DNA of 21,953 nt from contig SMXL01000074.1 in assembly GCA_004356385.1 (NCBI GenBank), positions 1 through 21,953 of the forward strand, given 5' to 3'. A program made the position numbers and the translations under genes. Under the pieces are notes generated by a model. That model was not told where the DNA came from and searched no databases. It saw only the letters and a program-made list of their open reading frames with translations. The stretch comes from Bacteroidota bacterium. Lineage in GTDB: Bacteria; Bacteroidota; Rhodothermia; Rhodothermales; UBA10348. Shown in pieces: positions 1 to 7,997 of the stretch; within the stretch, counting starts at the first letter, position 1; each line of letters opens with the position of its first letter.

Positions 1-119
1 AGCTTCCAGTAGCCCTGGAATTCAGTCTTGCCCTCGGCGCTGAAATCAACGCTTATACGGACGGAGACAAGGTTGGCGAAGGCCTCATTCTGTTAGCGGG
101 CGTTGCAATCGACTTTTAA
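1..119 (+). CDS. C-terminal end of a probable outer-membrane beta-barrel protein (5' partial)
   Basis: The frame beginning at base 3 is open from the window edge to a TAA at 117-119 and encodes about 38 residues ending in AGVAIDF. Residues alternate between hydrophobic and polar (for example EFSLALGAEI), there is a turn-like TDGDK, and the last residue is Phe. A terminal aromatic residue on an amphipathic last strand is the usual recognition signal for the BAM complex, so this is probably the last strands of an outer-membrane barrel protein. The family cannot be named from this fragment. The gene converges on the amidohydrolase, with only 6 nt between the two stop codons. An unrelated protein with a chance open frame is possible but less likely given the position. 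Confidence 0.55.
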   Translation, partial: LPVALEFSLALGAEINAYTDGDKVGEGLILLAGVAIDF

Positions 120-125
120 AACCCA

Positions 126-1451
126 TTACCGTACGCGCCAGCCATACCTCGGTCCGTTGTGGAAAAATCCGAGTGATTCCACAACCCCTCCCAGCTTGAA
201 CACCCTCCCGTTTTTCATGACGAACTGAACGTCGCGAAGCGCGTCGATATCGTCCAGAGGATTTTCTGAAGTCGCAATGATGTCCGCTGCGAAGCCCACC
301 TTGATCGGACCGCGTTCGTTCTCCGTCTCGCTAATCAGATATCCGTTTGTGGTCATCGCACGAAGAATGTCCGGAGCAGGTATTCCGGCTTCTTTCCACG
401 TTTTTATGAATTCGATCGTGAGCTCGCCCCGGTTCATTCCCGGGATGTAATAATCGGCGTCTGTCGAGTAGACCAGCGGAACGCCCTGGTCGAAAGCATC
501 CTTGAGCATGGCTTTTCGACGCTCCCAACGCTCGTCATTAACTCCTCGGGACCAGTCTGCCTTGGGAGTTTCGGTCCCGGCCCTGAATATGCCTTTCGCC
601 GCCATCATTTTATGCAATTCTGGGTCAAGGGCACCGTCGTGATCCAGCGACCACAAGCCGGCAACGATGGCCCGACGCGCTCCCTCTCGCGTTTGTACGT
701 GTCCCGAAACCTTCTGCCCCGCATTCGCAGCTTCACTCACAAAGAGCTTGAGTTGCTCGACGGTGTAGGGATACGCCTGGCAATCCACGCATACCTTGAT
801 GACTTTTGCTCCGTAATGAATATTCCGGCGGATCGCTTTTACGATCTCATCATCCGTGTCGGCGTTCATGTACTCCGGATACACGGTGTCTTCGCGTTCT
901 GGTATCTCGTGAAACTGACCGCCAAAAGCTCCGATGATGATCCCGGAATTGATCATGGTCGGACCGGGCACCCAACCCATTTCGATCGCATGTCGTAGTG
1001 CGGTATCGGCGTAAAGCCCGTTATTTCCTAGATCTCGAACGATGGTGAATCCAGACGCCAGCTTCTGATAACCGGTCGAGAAAGATTGAATCGCCCTGAG
1101 CGGCGTGGAGTCCATGATCACCGTGAAGTAGTAGTACGAGCTCTCTGGATCCTCCTTGTACGTAATGCCAAGGTGGTCGTGGGCATCGACTAGTCCGGGC
1201 AAGACCCACTGATCCGAAAGATCGATGACTTCGGCGTCACTTGGAATATCCACATCAGATCCGATGGCGAGAATTTCACTTGATCCATCGTCGGGATTGT
1301 GTTCAACCAGAATAATTTGATTCACCGAAACCGTACCCGATTCCGGATCGATCAAGTGACCCGCGATGATCGCCGACTTTTGCCCAAACAGCGGGATCGA
1401 CGTGAACGCGAACAAAACCAGAATAATTAGATATCCGTTAAAACGATGCAT
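126..1451 (-). CDS. Secreted metal-dependent amidohydrolase (imidazolonepropionase-like family)
   Basis: 441 residues with an N-terminal signal peptide (hydrophobic about 7-22, LFGQ cleavage region), so probably periplasmic or surface located. The metal-site pattern of the amidohydrolase superfamily is complete: H91-D-H93 at the end of strand 1 (VDAHDHLG), candidate bridging Lys around 216-219 (GAKVIKV), H251 (VSGHVQ), H271 (SLDHDG) and D331 (YSTDADYY). The C-terminal segment GFAADIIATSENPLDDI returns to the small composite beta-sandwich seen in this family. Substrate is unknown; relatives hydrolyse dipeptides, cyclic amides or organophosphates. AAGGA lies just upstream of the ATG on the minus strand. 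The gene follows the GCS2-CBS gene by 44 nt on the same strand and is probably co-transcribed with it, which would fit amide or peptide metabolism, but that link is inference. Confidence 0.88.
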   Translation of the reverse strand: MHRFNGYLIILVLFAFTSIPLFGQKSAIIAGHLIDPESGTVSVNQIILVEHNPDDGSSEILAIGSDVDIPSDAEVIDLSDQWVLPGLVDAHDHLGITYKEDPESSYYYFTVIMDSTPLRAIQSFSTGYQKLASGFTIVRDLGNNGLYADTALRHAIEMGWVPGPTMINSGIIIGAFGGQFHEIPEREDTVYPEYMNADTDDEIVKAIRRNIHYGAKVIKVCVDCQAYPYTVEQLKLFVSEAANAGQKVSGHVQTREGARRAIVAGLWSLDHDGALDPELHKMMAAKGIFRAGTETPKADWSRGVNDERWERRKAMLKDAFDQGVPLVYSTDADYYIPGMNRGELTIEFIKTWKEAGIPAPDILRAMTTNGYLISETENERGPIKVGFAADIIATSENPLDDIDALRDVQFVMKNGRVFKLGGVVESLGFFHNGPRYGWRVR

Positions 1452-1495
1452 GTCTATTTCCTTGAGGTGAAATGGGGGGTGTTTAAAAAAACCGA

Positions 1496-3412
1496 CTAGT
1501 GATCTTCCAATGAATCGTCGATTAACCGAGCAGCAATTCTTCCAAAATCGGTTTCGGTCACAATACCGACCAACTGTTCGCCGCGCACGACCGGGAGCGC
1601 TCCGACTCCGTTCTCTCTCATTTTCTTGATGGCGTCTTTTGTGGGAGTTTGAGGTGTAATGGAGATCGGATCCGAAATCATGATGTCTTTAACGGGACGA
1701 TCTTCCTTCTCTCCAGCTGCCTGTTGAGTAGCCAAGAACCGAAGAATCATTCGGTTCGTGACCAGGCCGACAAGACGATGTTTCTCATCTTCGACCAGAA
1801 CATGCCGAATCCTCCGCCAATCCATAAGTACGGCTACAAAATCGATCAGCTCATCTTCGTGGACCGTAAACAGATCGGTCGACATGAAATGTTCAACCCG
1901 AGAGGATGGAACTCTCGAAAGAGACTCATCGACTTTGCGGGCGAGCTCCCACGTATGTCCAGGCTTTTTCGCCAACTGGTTTGCCAGCATGTTCAGGACG
2001 AGAGTATCAAGTCGTTCCGCACGTGTACTCCCCGCGTCTTTCATGAGGGCCAGCGAATCCAATTGCCACTGAGATCCCGTCATTCGAGATGACACTCGCT
2101 CTTCCAGAAGACCCAAATACGTTCCAATATCGGTCGAATCGATGCCTGCGTCTGACAATCCCTCTTTGGAAATGGGAATCAATTCCTTCTTCAGGAGTTT
2201 GGCAATCGGCCAGCGTTTGCCGTCAATCCACTCTATTTCAGAGGCCATACCCTGCCTGGCAACGGTCACGAAGTTGTTTTTAGCTGCGTCAAACGTGAGT
2301 AGCGATTTGATATCGTCGTACCTGTTCGCTATCCCCAGCACCAATCCAAACCAAAACGACGCATTGGCTACTTCGTCTATGATGCTCGGTCCTGCTGGCA
2401 AGATCCGGTTCTCGATTCTCAAGTGCGGCTTCCCGTCTGTAATTCCGTAACAGGCTCTGTTCCAACGGTACACGGTTCCATTATGTAGTTGAAGCGCCGA
2501 AAGCTTTGGCACTCCACCGCCCCGAAGAATTTCGAACGAGTCGTCGAAGTCGCTGCTCATGATAACCCGGAAGCGCGCAATATCATCCTTGTACAATTCG
2601 GTCACCGATGAGTCAACCCACTCGGAGCCGAAGTGCACTCTCGGACTCATGTCTCGCAAATAAAGATTGCTGCTCCGTGTATCGACGGCCTGTTGGAAGA
2701 GGGCGATTCGCGTTTCGCTCCAGAGGCGCTTTCCGAATAAAATGGGTGAATTCGTCGCTGACGCCAGCACGGGAGCAGCGATCAGCTGGGCAATGTTGTA
2801 AAAGTGGGCGAATTCGTCGGGAGTGACCTGGAAGTGGGTTTGAAAGCTCGTGTTGCACCCCTCTACCATGATGTTTTCGTGCTGGAAAAAGAGCTCATCC
2901 ACCCCGCGTATCTGGTATTGAGTCGCTCCCCCCTTCAGCGCCATGATGGCATCATTCAGCGCGAAATAGCGCGCATGCGGTGCCATATTTTCGATTCGAA
3001 GATCGTACTCGTGAATGGTCGGTAAAATTCCGGCTATGACGACGTGGGCTTTATCCTCTGCCGCTAAATCCCGAACGTCGCTCAGCACGTCTTCGATCTG
3101 GCTTTGAAGCTCGGACAGGCATTTCCCCTCGAATATACACGGGTCAAGATTGAACTCGAGATTGAACCGGGTCAACTCACTGACGAGCCGGGGGTCCTGA
3201 TTACGTTCCAGTACCTCCTCCGCGATAGGTGCCGGCTGATACCGTTCGTCGACAAGAAAGAGCTCCTGCTCCGCGCCAATTCGTCGCACATCGGTTTCAA
3301 ACATCTCCTCCTCTAACATGTGCTCCAGCGCGCGCACGTCATTAATGACCTGGCGCGTAAACCGGCGCATGGCAACGGGGTCTTGCCGCTGTCGAACGTG
3401 TTGCTCTCCCAT
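1496..3412 (-). CDS. Glutamate-cysteine ligase family 2 (carboxylate-amine ligase-like) fused to a tandem CBS domain
   Basis: 638 residues. The first ~490 residues match the GCS2/YbdK ATP-dependent carboxylate-amine ligase fold: an early IGAEQELFLV strand carrying acidic metal/ATP residues, FNLEFN, the RGVDELFFQHENIM region, NTSFQTHFQV, and a late PHLRIENRILPAGPS segment. Members join the gamma-carboxylate of glutamate to an amine; some make gamma-glutamylcysteine. Residues ~506-565 and ~575-632 are two CBS domains (VEHFMSTDLFTV and VKDIMISDPISI openings; GLVT and GIVTETDFGR endings) forming one Bateman module, which usually senses adenine nucleotides. Simple YbdK proteins are about 370 residues, so this is a long, regulated form. 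No in-frame ATG lies upstream before a stop; the Shine-Dalgarno is weak. It is divergent from the TPR gene and upstream of the amidohydrolase. Confidence 0.85.
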   Translation of the reverse strand: MGEQHVRQRQDPVAMRRFTRQVINDVRALEHMLEEEMFETDVRRIGAEQELFLVDERYQPAPIAEEVLERNQDPRLVSELTRFNLEFNLDPCIFEGKCLSELQSQIEDVLSDVRDLAAEDKAHVVIAGILPTIHEYDLRIENMAPHARYFALNDAIMALKGGATQYQIRGVDELFFQHENIMVEGCNTSFQTHFQVTPDEFAHFYNIAQLIAAPVLASATNSPILFGKRLWSETRIALFQQAVDTRSSNLYLRDMSPRVHFGSEWVDSSVTELYKDDIARFRVIMSSDFDDSFEILRGGGVPKLSALQLHNGTVYRWNRACYGITDGKPHLRIENRILPAGPSIIDEVANASFWFGLVLGIANRYDDIKSLLTFDAAKNNFVTVARQGMASEIEWIDGKRWPIAKLLKKELIPISKEGLSDAGIDSTDIGTYLGLLEERVSSRMTGSQWQLDSLALMKDAGSTRAERLDTLVLNMLANQLAKKPGHTWELARKVDESLSRVPSSRVEHFMSTDLFTVHEDELIDFVAVLMDWRRIRHVLVEDEKHRLVGLVTNRMILRFLATQQAAGEKEDRPVKDIMISDPISITPQTPTKDAIKKMRENGVGALPVVRGEQLVGIVTETDFGRIAARLIDDSLEDH

Positions 3413-3570
3413 GAAATCGATCCGATCGTCTCCGATCCGACACGTGAGGTTTACAGGTGGATTCTCACTGGTTGTCGGGCCAAAATCGTCTTTAATGGTG
3501 TAATCGGCAAGCGCTTATCGAAACCTGCCTACGAAGGCCTCGTTTTGACACCAAGGATTTGACCGATTTA

Positions 3571-4926
3571 ATGATGATGCATTTCTCGTGGTCGACCTTC
3601 ACGCTATTTCTGGCAAGTATCAGAGTCTGGTCGATGCTCTTGACCTCACCTCTTGTGGCTGCACCGAGTGCTGTTGAAGGTGTCGTAGGTGATGCATTAA
3701 TCGCTGCGCCATTCGATGATCAAGATCGCGGCCATCAAGCTCAGGATTCTCGAGTTGAGCAACTCCTGATCCGGGGCCTTACGCGATTGTACCTCGAAGA
3801 TTATGAGGGTGCCGTATCGGTTTTTAATGAAGCGCTGAAACTCCGACCGAACGATTCGGCTCTTCTTTCTTCGATGGTGAAAGCGAAGATGGGCCTCGGC
3901 GACTTATCGTCCGCCTCCTTTTTTATTCAACAGGCCATCGATAACGACGAACGAAATGCGACTTTGTGGGAATTGTTCGCGGAGCTCAGCGCTGCCACGG
4001 AAGATTTTTCGGCACTGCTCAACGCGCGTCGGCAGCTTGCACTGTTACGTAAAAAGAATACATCTTCTCATTTAGATCTGATTCGACTGCTTTCCAGGCT
4101 TGAACATTTTGAAGATGCACTCAAGGCGACAACGGTCGCTGTAGAGATGGTTGGCGCCGATGCGCGCATCCTTACCGAGCGCGTTGCCGCGTTTGAAAAA
4201 CTCGGGCTCGTGACCGAGATGGACCAGACGCTCGCACAGCTTTCAGAATTAGAGCCGTCGAATCTTTCACACCGAATCGAGCTGGGTGGATCTTACGTCC
4301 GACAGAGCCTCTGGGAGAAGGCCGAGTCTGTTTTCAGATCAATACTTGCTGTCGAACCCGATAACCTGGAGGCGGGAGAGTCTCTTGCCGCTGTATTGCA
4401 TCATATGGGCCGGACGGATGAGGGACAGGCCATTCTCGCAGAGATTAGGTCTATGAATCAACGGATCGCGGCTTCACCCGGAATCCTCGTCGACCTTTTA
4501 ACACCTGACGGCCTAACTGCGGCATCGGACGACCAACTTAGAAAATGGCTTTCCGAGCATCCAACTCACAAGGAAGCGTTACAGGAACTGGCCGAGAGGT
4601 TGATCACCGACGGCGACGCTCTTCAGGCTGCGGATCTTTATTCGCGAATCGTAGCCCGTTATCCCCAGGAACTGGAGATGTGGCTTGCAGCGATCGATGC
4701 GTACCTATCGGGCAGAGATAATCAGCTCGCTCTCGAAACGGCCAACCAAGGGCTTTTGCTTTTTCCAGGGTATGCGCCGCTCAGGATCGGGAGAGCAGAA
4801 GCCCTCGTTGCGGTAGGTCAAACAGAATCTGCGCTGAATGCCATAAAAGAATTGCTGATTTTGGTGACGGACCCACGCCAGAAAGTCGTCCTAAATGCTC
4901 TTTTGGATCAAATAGAGGCCATGTAG
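3571..4926 (+). CDS. Tetratricopeptide-repeat protein, envelope-associated
   Basis: About 450 residues. A hydrophobic N-terminal stretch (FTLFLASIRVWSMLLTSPLVAA) suggests export or membrane anchoring. It is followed by serial TPR-like helical hairpins: LTRLYLEDYEGAVSVFNEALKLRPND, the QQAIDNDERNATLWELFAEL region, GGSYVRQSLWEKAESVFRSI, LAAVLHHMGRTDEGQAIL, and further hairpins to the C-terminus. It presumably acts as a scaffold. Three consecutive ATGs begin at 3571; AAGGA at 3553-3557 is a slightly distant Shine-Dalgarno, and an in-frame TTG at 3559 is too close to it. It is the first gene of a TPR - DUF4292 - EnvC cluster that, from family knowledge, recurs in Bacteroidota, and it is divergent from the GCS2-CBS gene across ~150 nt. 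Confidence 0.85.
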   Translation: MMMHFSWSTFTLFLASIRVWSMLLTSPLVAAPSAVEGVVGDALIAAPFDDQDRGHQAQDSRVEQLLIRGLTRLYLEDYEGAVSVFNEALKLRPNDSALLSSMVKAKMGLGDLSSASFFIQQAIDNDERNATLWELFAELSAATEDFSALLNARRQLALLRKKNTSSHLDLIRLLSRLEHFEDALKATTVAVEMVGADARILTERVAAFEKLGLVTEMDQTLAQLSELEPSNLSHRIELGGSYVRQSLWEKAESVFRSILAVEPDNLEAGESLAAVLHHMGRTDEGQAILAEIRSMNQRIAASPGILVDLLTPDGLTAASDDQLRKWLSEHPTHKEALQELAERLITDGDALQAADLYSRIVARYPQELEMWLAAIDAYLSGRDNQLALETANQGLLLFPGYAPLRIGRAEALVAVGQTESALNAIKELLILVTDPRQKVVLNALLDQIEAM

Positions 4927-4941
4927 AATAATGCTGGGGGC

Positions 4942-4984
4942 GGAAAAATCTTCCGGTTCAGGAATGTCTCTGGTGGATTTTTCC
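4942..4984 (+). repeat. Perfect 9-bp inverted repeat (RNA hairpin) after the TPR gene
   Basis: GGAAAAATC at 4942-4950 is exactly complementary to GATTTTTCC at 4976-4984, with a 25-nt loop. It lies 15 nt after the TPR stop and 4 nt before a strong AGGAGG. The A/T-rich stem has no following U-run on the plus strand, so it is not a typical intrinsic terminator; it could slow decay or tune expression between the TPR gene and the DUF4292-envC pair. Confidence 0.45.
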
Positions 4985-4988
4985 AATC

Positions 4989-4994
4989 AGGAGG
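4989..4994 (+). promoter_or_regulatory. Strong Shine-Dalgarno (AGGAGG) for a 22-codon leader ORF
   Basis: AGGAGG at 4989-4994 sits 9 nt before the ATG at 5004. It is one of the best Shine-Dalgarno matches in the window, yet the frame it serves stops after 22 codons, overlapping the start of the DUF4292 gene. Confidence 0.6.
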
Positions 4995-5003
4995 TCTGCT
5001 GTC

Positions 5004-5072
5004 ATGGCAAATTTCGATGTGGGATTTAGGAACGATTTCGTTCCTCATCGGGTTTGGATCAAACAATCATGA
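5004..5072 (+). CDS. 22-residue leader ORF, translationally coupled to the DUF4292 gene
   Basis: ATG at 5004 with AGGAGG 9 nt upstream opens a frame of 22 codons (begins MANFDVGFRNDF, ends WIKQS) that stops at TGA 5070-5072. That TGA overlaps the ATG at 5069 of the next gene as ATGA, the classic arrangement for ribosome re-initiation. The peptide has no recognisable motif, run of rare-amino-acid codons or hydrophobic segment, so it is more likely a coupling device or an old start region than a functional protein. Alternatively it is a frameshifted relic of a longer N-terminus. Translation is plausible from the sequence; function is unknown. Confidence 0.4.
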   Translation: MANFDVGFRNDFVPHRVWIKQS

Positions 5073-5899
5073 ATCGCCGTGAATGGACGGGAATGCCTCT
5101 ACTGACTTGGAATTATTCGATGGAGCGAGCACGCTACTCGGTACTTGTTTTCGGTTTTCTTTGCTCCGCATGCGGATCCGTTCAACCTGCGACGACAGTC
5201 TATTCTGACCGCCCTGAGGGATTCCCGGACCACTCGGTAGAACAGATTCTGAACCGGCTTCCTTCCAGCCCGGATGCGTTTAACGAATTGTATGCCGAAA
5301 CGGCCGTAGCGGTCTCGTCGCCGAATGAAAACGGTCGTTTTTCAACTAGAATCAGCTATCGTGAGGGGGATTCCCTTCTCATCAGGATTCGTTTTCCACT
5401 CGGTATCGAGGGTGCAAGGGTGCTCGTGACGCACGATAGTGCGTGGGTCTACGACCGGATTCACAATGAAGTCATTGCAGGTACCCATGAGGAGATCGCT
5501 GCCGTACTACCGGGTGCGATCTTCGGAACGGATATTATCGCTGATGCCATCGATTTTATCCGTCCAGATTCGTCGATCGCATGGAATTTGTCTGCGGATT
5601 CACTCCGATATCACTTGGTGTCGCCCGATTCAACCCTTCGGATAGACATCGATCCGGTTCTCTGGAGAATCGTTCATATCGAGCACAAGAACCTGGAAGG
5701 CATGGTTATTGAACAACGCTGGTACACTGATTTCAGGACTATTAACCAGCACGTGTTGCCGCTTCGAATGATTGTTTCTCGACCGGAAGAGGATACGCGA
5801 CTCAGTATGGTGCTTCGAAAAATCGATACCACTCCAGGGCCGCTGTCTTTCGATCTTGGGCTGAAAAGCGATACGCGGCGCATCTTGATCAGAGAATAA
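5069..5899 (+). CDS. DUF4292-family lipoprotein (LolA/LolB-like fold suspected)
   Basis: About 276 residues. A positively charged start (MERAR), a hydrophobic core (YSVLVFGFLCSA) and a Cys at ~35 give a lipoprotein signal, so the protein is probably anchored in the outer membrane facing the periplasm. The body is beta-rich with the family's regular strands: SYREGDSLLIRIRFPLGIEGARVLVTHDSAWVYDR and IDIDPVLWRIVHI. Start choice: ATG 5069 overlaps the leader-ORF stop (ATGA); TTG 5054 and the ATG at 5120 (directly before MERAR, giving a shorter signal peptide) are alternatives. Its stop overlaps the envC start (TAATG), so the two are co-translated. From family knowledge it sits between TPR and EnvC-like genes across Bacteroidota. 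A LolB-like role is inference. Confidence 0.8.
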   Translation: MNRREWTGMPLLTWNYSMERARYSVLVFGFLCSACGSVQPATTVYSDRPEGFPDHSVEQILNRLPSSPDAFNELYAETAVAVSSPNENGRFSTRISYREGDSLLIRIRFPLGIEGARVLVTHDSAWVYDRIHNEVIAGTHEEIAAVLPGAIFGTDIIADAIDFIRPDSSIAWNLSADSLRYHLVSPDSTLRIDIDPVLWRIVHIEHKNLEGMVIEQRWYTDFRTINQHVLPLRMIVSRPEEDTRLSMVLRKIDTTPGPLSFDLGLKSDTRRILIRE

Positions 5900-7110
5900 T
5901 GAACAGGACATCGTTTGCCCTAAGAAGCTCTCTGCTAGCCGGACTTCTTCTTTCTATAGTAGCCCCCGGCCCCTCTCTCGCTCAGGATACACAGGATCGC
6001 CAATCCACAGAGACTCGCCTCGCTACGCTCCGGGATGAAATTCGATCGGAAGAGGCTCGCCTCGCCGCGGCCGACCGAAGCGAAACTGCGTCAAGGAATA
6101 AAATCAATTCATTGGGGCGCCAGATCGAGATTCGAGAAGAACTCGTCACGACATATGGACGTCGCGTTAGTACGATGACGGAAGAACGCGATTCATTGTT
6201 CAGTTCAATAACCACATTGGAGAGTCAGCTTCAACAACTAAAGGACGACTATCGAGCCAGGGCGACGAATGCGTATCAGTACGGCCGGCTTCACGATGTG
6301 GCTCTCATCTTGTCTGCTTCTTCTATCAACGAAATGCTGGTCCGGATTCAGTATCTGCACAGATTTAGCGACACCCGACAGTCGAGACTCGAGGACATCA
6401 GTACGACGGCCGATCTCCTGATAGAGCGACGGACACAGCTCCAGCGTTTTCTTGTGCGAAACGAAGTGCTTCTATCGGATACGCAGAAAGAACAACGAGA
6501 TCTCGCAAAGGCGAAGAAGAACAGAGAAGTCGAAGTGGACCGCATTCGGAGTCAACGAGTCGACCTCACAAAGTCGATCGCGGAGAAGCGATCGTCTGCA
6601 GATCAATTAAATGCTCGCATTCGGGTGCTGATCGCGGACGAAACATCGCGGCGTGAACTTTCAGGTACAGAAGCGACCATCGCCTTGCACAGGGCCGAGA
6701 CGAATACATTCGGCGCTCAAAAAGGCCAACTGCGGTGGCCGGTGGATGGACGCATCAAAGAGCCATTCGGAGAGGTAATCAATCCCGAACACGGTACGAG
6801 AACAAACAATTTGCACGTCCTGATCGCTGCCGAGGCGTCCTCTGAAGTCAAGTCCGTTTCCTCGGGTCGCGTAAGCACCATTGACCTGATGCCAGAGTAC
6901 GGTCGCTTTATACTCATCGAGCACGGCGACTACGTGACGTTTTACGGAAATCTGTCTCTGTTCTATGCGTCTCCTGGAGATACCATCGAACCCGGGCAGA
7001 TTATTGGTCGATCGGGTACTGACGCCGAACCGAAAGGGCAGTCGATTTTCTTCGGAATCTTCGATAATGGAAAGGCGGTCGACCCCGAAAAGTGGTTCAA
7101 ATCTCGCTAG
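5899..7110 (+). CDS. envC: EnvC-like murein hydrolase activator with degenerate LytM domain
   Basis: 403 residues. A signal peptide (1-29, ending PSLAQ) precedes a long charged coiled coil (~30-250), then a LytM/M23 beta domain (~275-403: LRWPVDGRIKEPFGEVINPE, AEASSEVKSVSSGRVSTIDL, YGRFILIEHGDYVTFYGNLS, PGQIIGRSGTD). The metal ligands of active M23 enzymes are absent: the HxxxD loop reads TNNLHVLIAAE, the YAHL His is Asn (FYGNLS) and the HxH strand reads IFFGIF. This is the pattern of EnvC-type regulators, which do not cut peptidoglycan but activate amidases during cell separation. It overlaps the DUF4292 stop by 1 nt. No amidase gene lies in the window. Confidence 0.87.
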   Translation: MNRTSFALRSSLLAGLLLSIVAPGPSLAQDTQDRQSTETRLATLRDEIRSEEARLAAADRSETASRNKINSLGRQIEIREELVTTYGRRVSTMTEERDSLFSSITTLESQLQQLKDDYRARATNAYQYGRLHDVALILSASSINEMLVRIQYLHRFSDTRQSRLEDISTTADLLIERRTQLQRFLVRNEVLLSDTQKEQRDLAKAKKNREVEVDRIRSQRVDLTKSIAEKRSSADQLNARIRVLIADETSRRELSGTEATIALHRAETNTFGAQKGQLRWPVDGRIKEPFGEVINPEHGTRTNNLHVLIAAEASSEVKSVSSGRVSTIDLMPEYGRFILIEHGDYVTFYGNLSLFYASPGDTIEPGQIIGRSGTDAEPKGQSIFFGIFDNGKAVDPEKWFKSR

Positions 7111-7198
7111 TCGAATCCTTTTACGCAGACGATTCTGACTGATTTCCCCTTATTCTGATCCGCTTGCATCGCCTCAGGTCGGGTTGTAGCTTCGTTTT

Positions 7199-7840
7199 AT
7201 GGCCGGGAAAAAGCTTATAAACGAAGCATTCATTTTGGATGCCGCGGTGACAGGAGAAACATCGGTCACCGTTCCAAAAGATGCCATACTCTCCCCTCTC
7301 GCGCGTGACACGGCGCGTGAGCGCGGTATTACTATTCTTTTTGGAGACGTGCCGAGTTCATTGGTCCACGTTACTCCAACTGCTGCAGAGCGCGTCATCG
7401 CGATCGGCAGCGATCATAGCGGATTCGATTACAAGGAATCGCTCACACTCTTTCTCAAAGACCTCGATTGGAAGGTTGTGGACGTCGGAACGGACTCGCA
7501 CCGGAGTTGCGACTTCCCTGACTTTGCATACGCTGTAGGAAAAATGGTTGCGGAAGACCGTGCAGGAGTCGGGATCATGATTGACGGAGTCGGCGTGGGT
7601 TCGGCGATTGTCTGCAACAAGATTCGAGGAATCCGGGCGGCATGTACGTACAACGAATTTGCTGCTTGGAACGCCCGAGCCCACAACAATGCGAACGTCT
7701 TGACGCTCGGAAGTCGCTCGATGGGCATCGAAGTTTGCAAGCGAATCATTTCCACTTTCCTGGAGACGGAATACGAAGGGGGCCGGCACGAAAGACGCGT
7801 CCGCAAAATGCAGGACGTTGAGGATCGGTATTCAAAGTAG
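7199..7840 (+). CDS. RpiB/LacA/LacB-family sugar-phosphate isomerase with N-terminal extension
   Basis: 213 residues against ~150 for classical RpiB. Residues ~66-205 carry the family core: IAIGSDHSGFDYKE (D72, H73), GIMIDGVGVGSAIVCNK, and ARAHNNANVLTLGSRSMG (H162, N163). RpiB interconverts ribose-5-P and ribulose-5-P; relatives act on other aldose phosphates. Two features are odd. The position of the E. coli active-site Cys (motif CGTG) is Asp here (DGVG, D129). The first ~60 residues form an additional segment including TVPKDAILSPLARDTARERGI, resembling a short module I recall from BMC-associated enzymes; that comparison is from memory. No microcompartment genes are nearby. It follows envC by 88 nt, without visible terminator. 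Substrate is uncertain. Confidence 0.8.
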   Translation: MAGKKLINEAFILDAAVTGETSVTVPKDAILSPLARDTARERGITILFGDVPSSLVHVTPTAAERVIAIGSDHSGFDYKESLTLFLKDLDWKVVDVGTDSHRSCDFPDFAYAVGKMVAEDRAGVGIMIDGVGVGSAIVCNKIRGIRAACTYNEFAAWNARAHNNANVLTLGSRSMGIEVCKRIISTFLETEYEGGRHERRVRKMQDVEDRYSK

Positions 7841-7997
7841 CCGGTTCGGTTTCCGGCCTGCGACTACTCGCCCACCGGCTGGCCCACTAGAGTCTCTCGG
7901 CTGGTTTTCATCCCGTCTGCATGGCACCCGCGCAGGATGTCCTGTATTTTCGCTTGCTTTGGATAATTCGTGCATGGCACGGCAGATGATTTAAATC

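Noticed and set aside
612..998. 128-codon plus-strand frame
   Set aside because: Entirely antisense to the amidohydrolase, whose metal-site motifs are intact across this stretch.
3418..3440. Two CGATCCGA direct repeats upstream of the GCS2-CBS gene
   Set aside because: Start-to-start spacing of 15 bp puts them on different helix faces and the motif is simple; no better than chance.
5899..7110. Loss of M23 metal ligands in the LytM domain as evidence of gene decay
   Set aside because: EnvC-type activators normally lack these ligands; the rest of the protein and its coupling are intact.
7164..7194. TTG-N20-TAGCTTCG as a Bacteroidota-type promoter for the RpiB-like gene
   Set aside because: The -7-like box would lie 5 nt before the ATG, leaving no room for a transcript start and ribosome site.
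7840..7873. CCGG...CCGG plus AGTAG...CTACT as an intrinsic terminator after the RpiB-like gene
   Set aside because: The arms need a large bulge to pair and no T-run follows.
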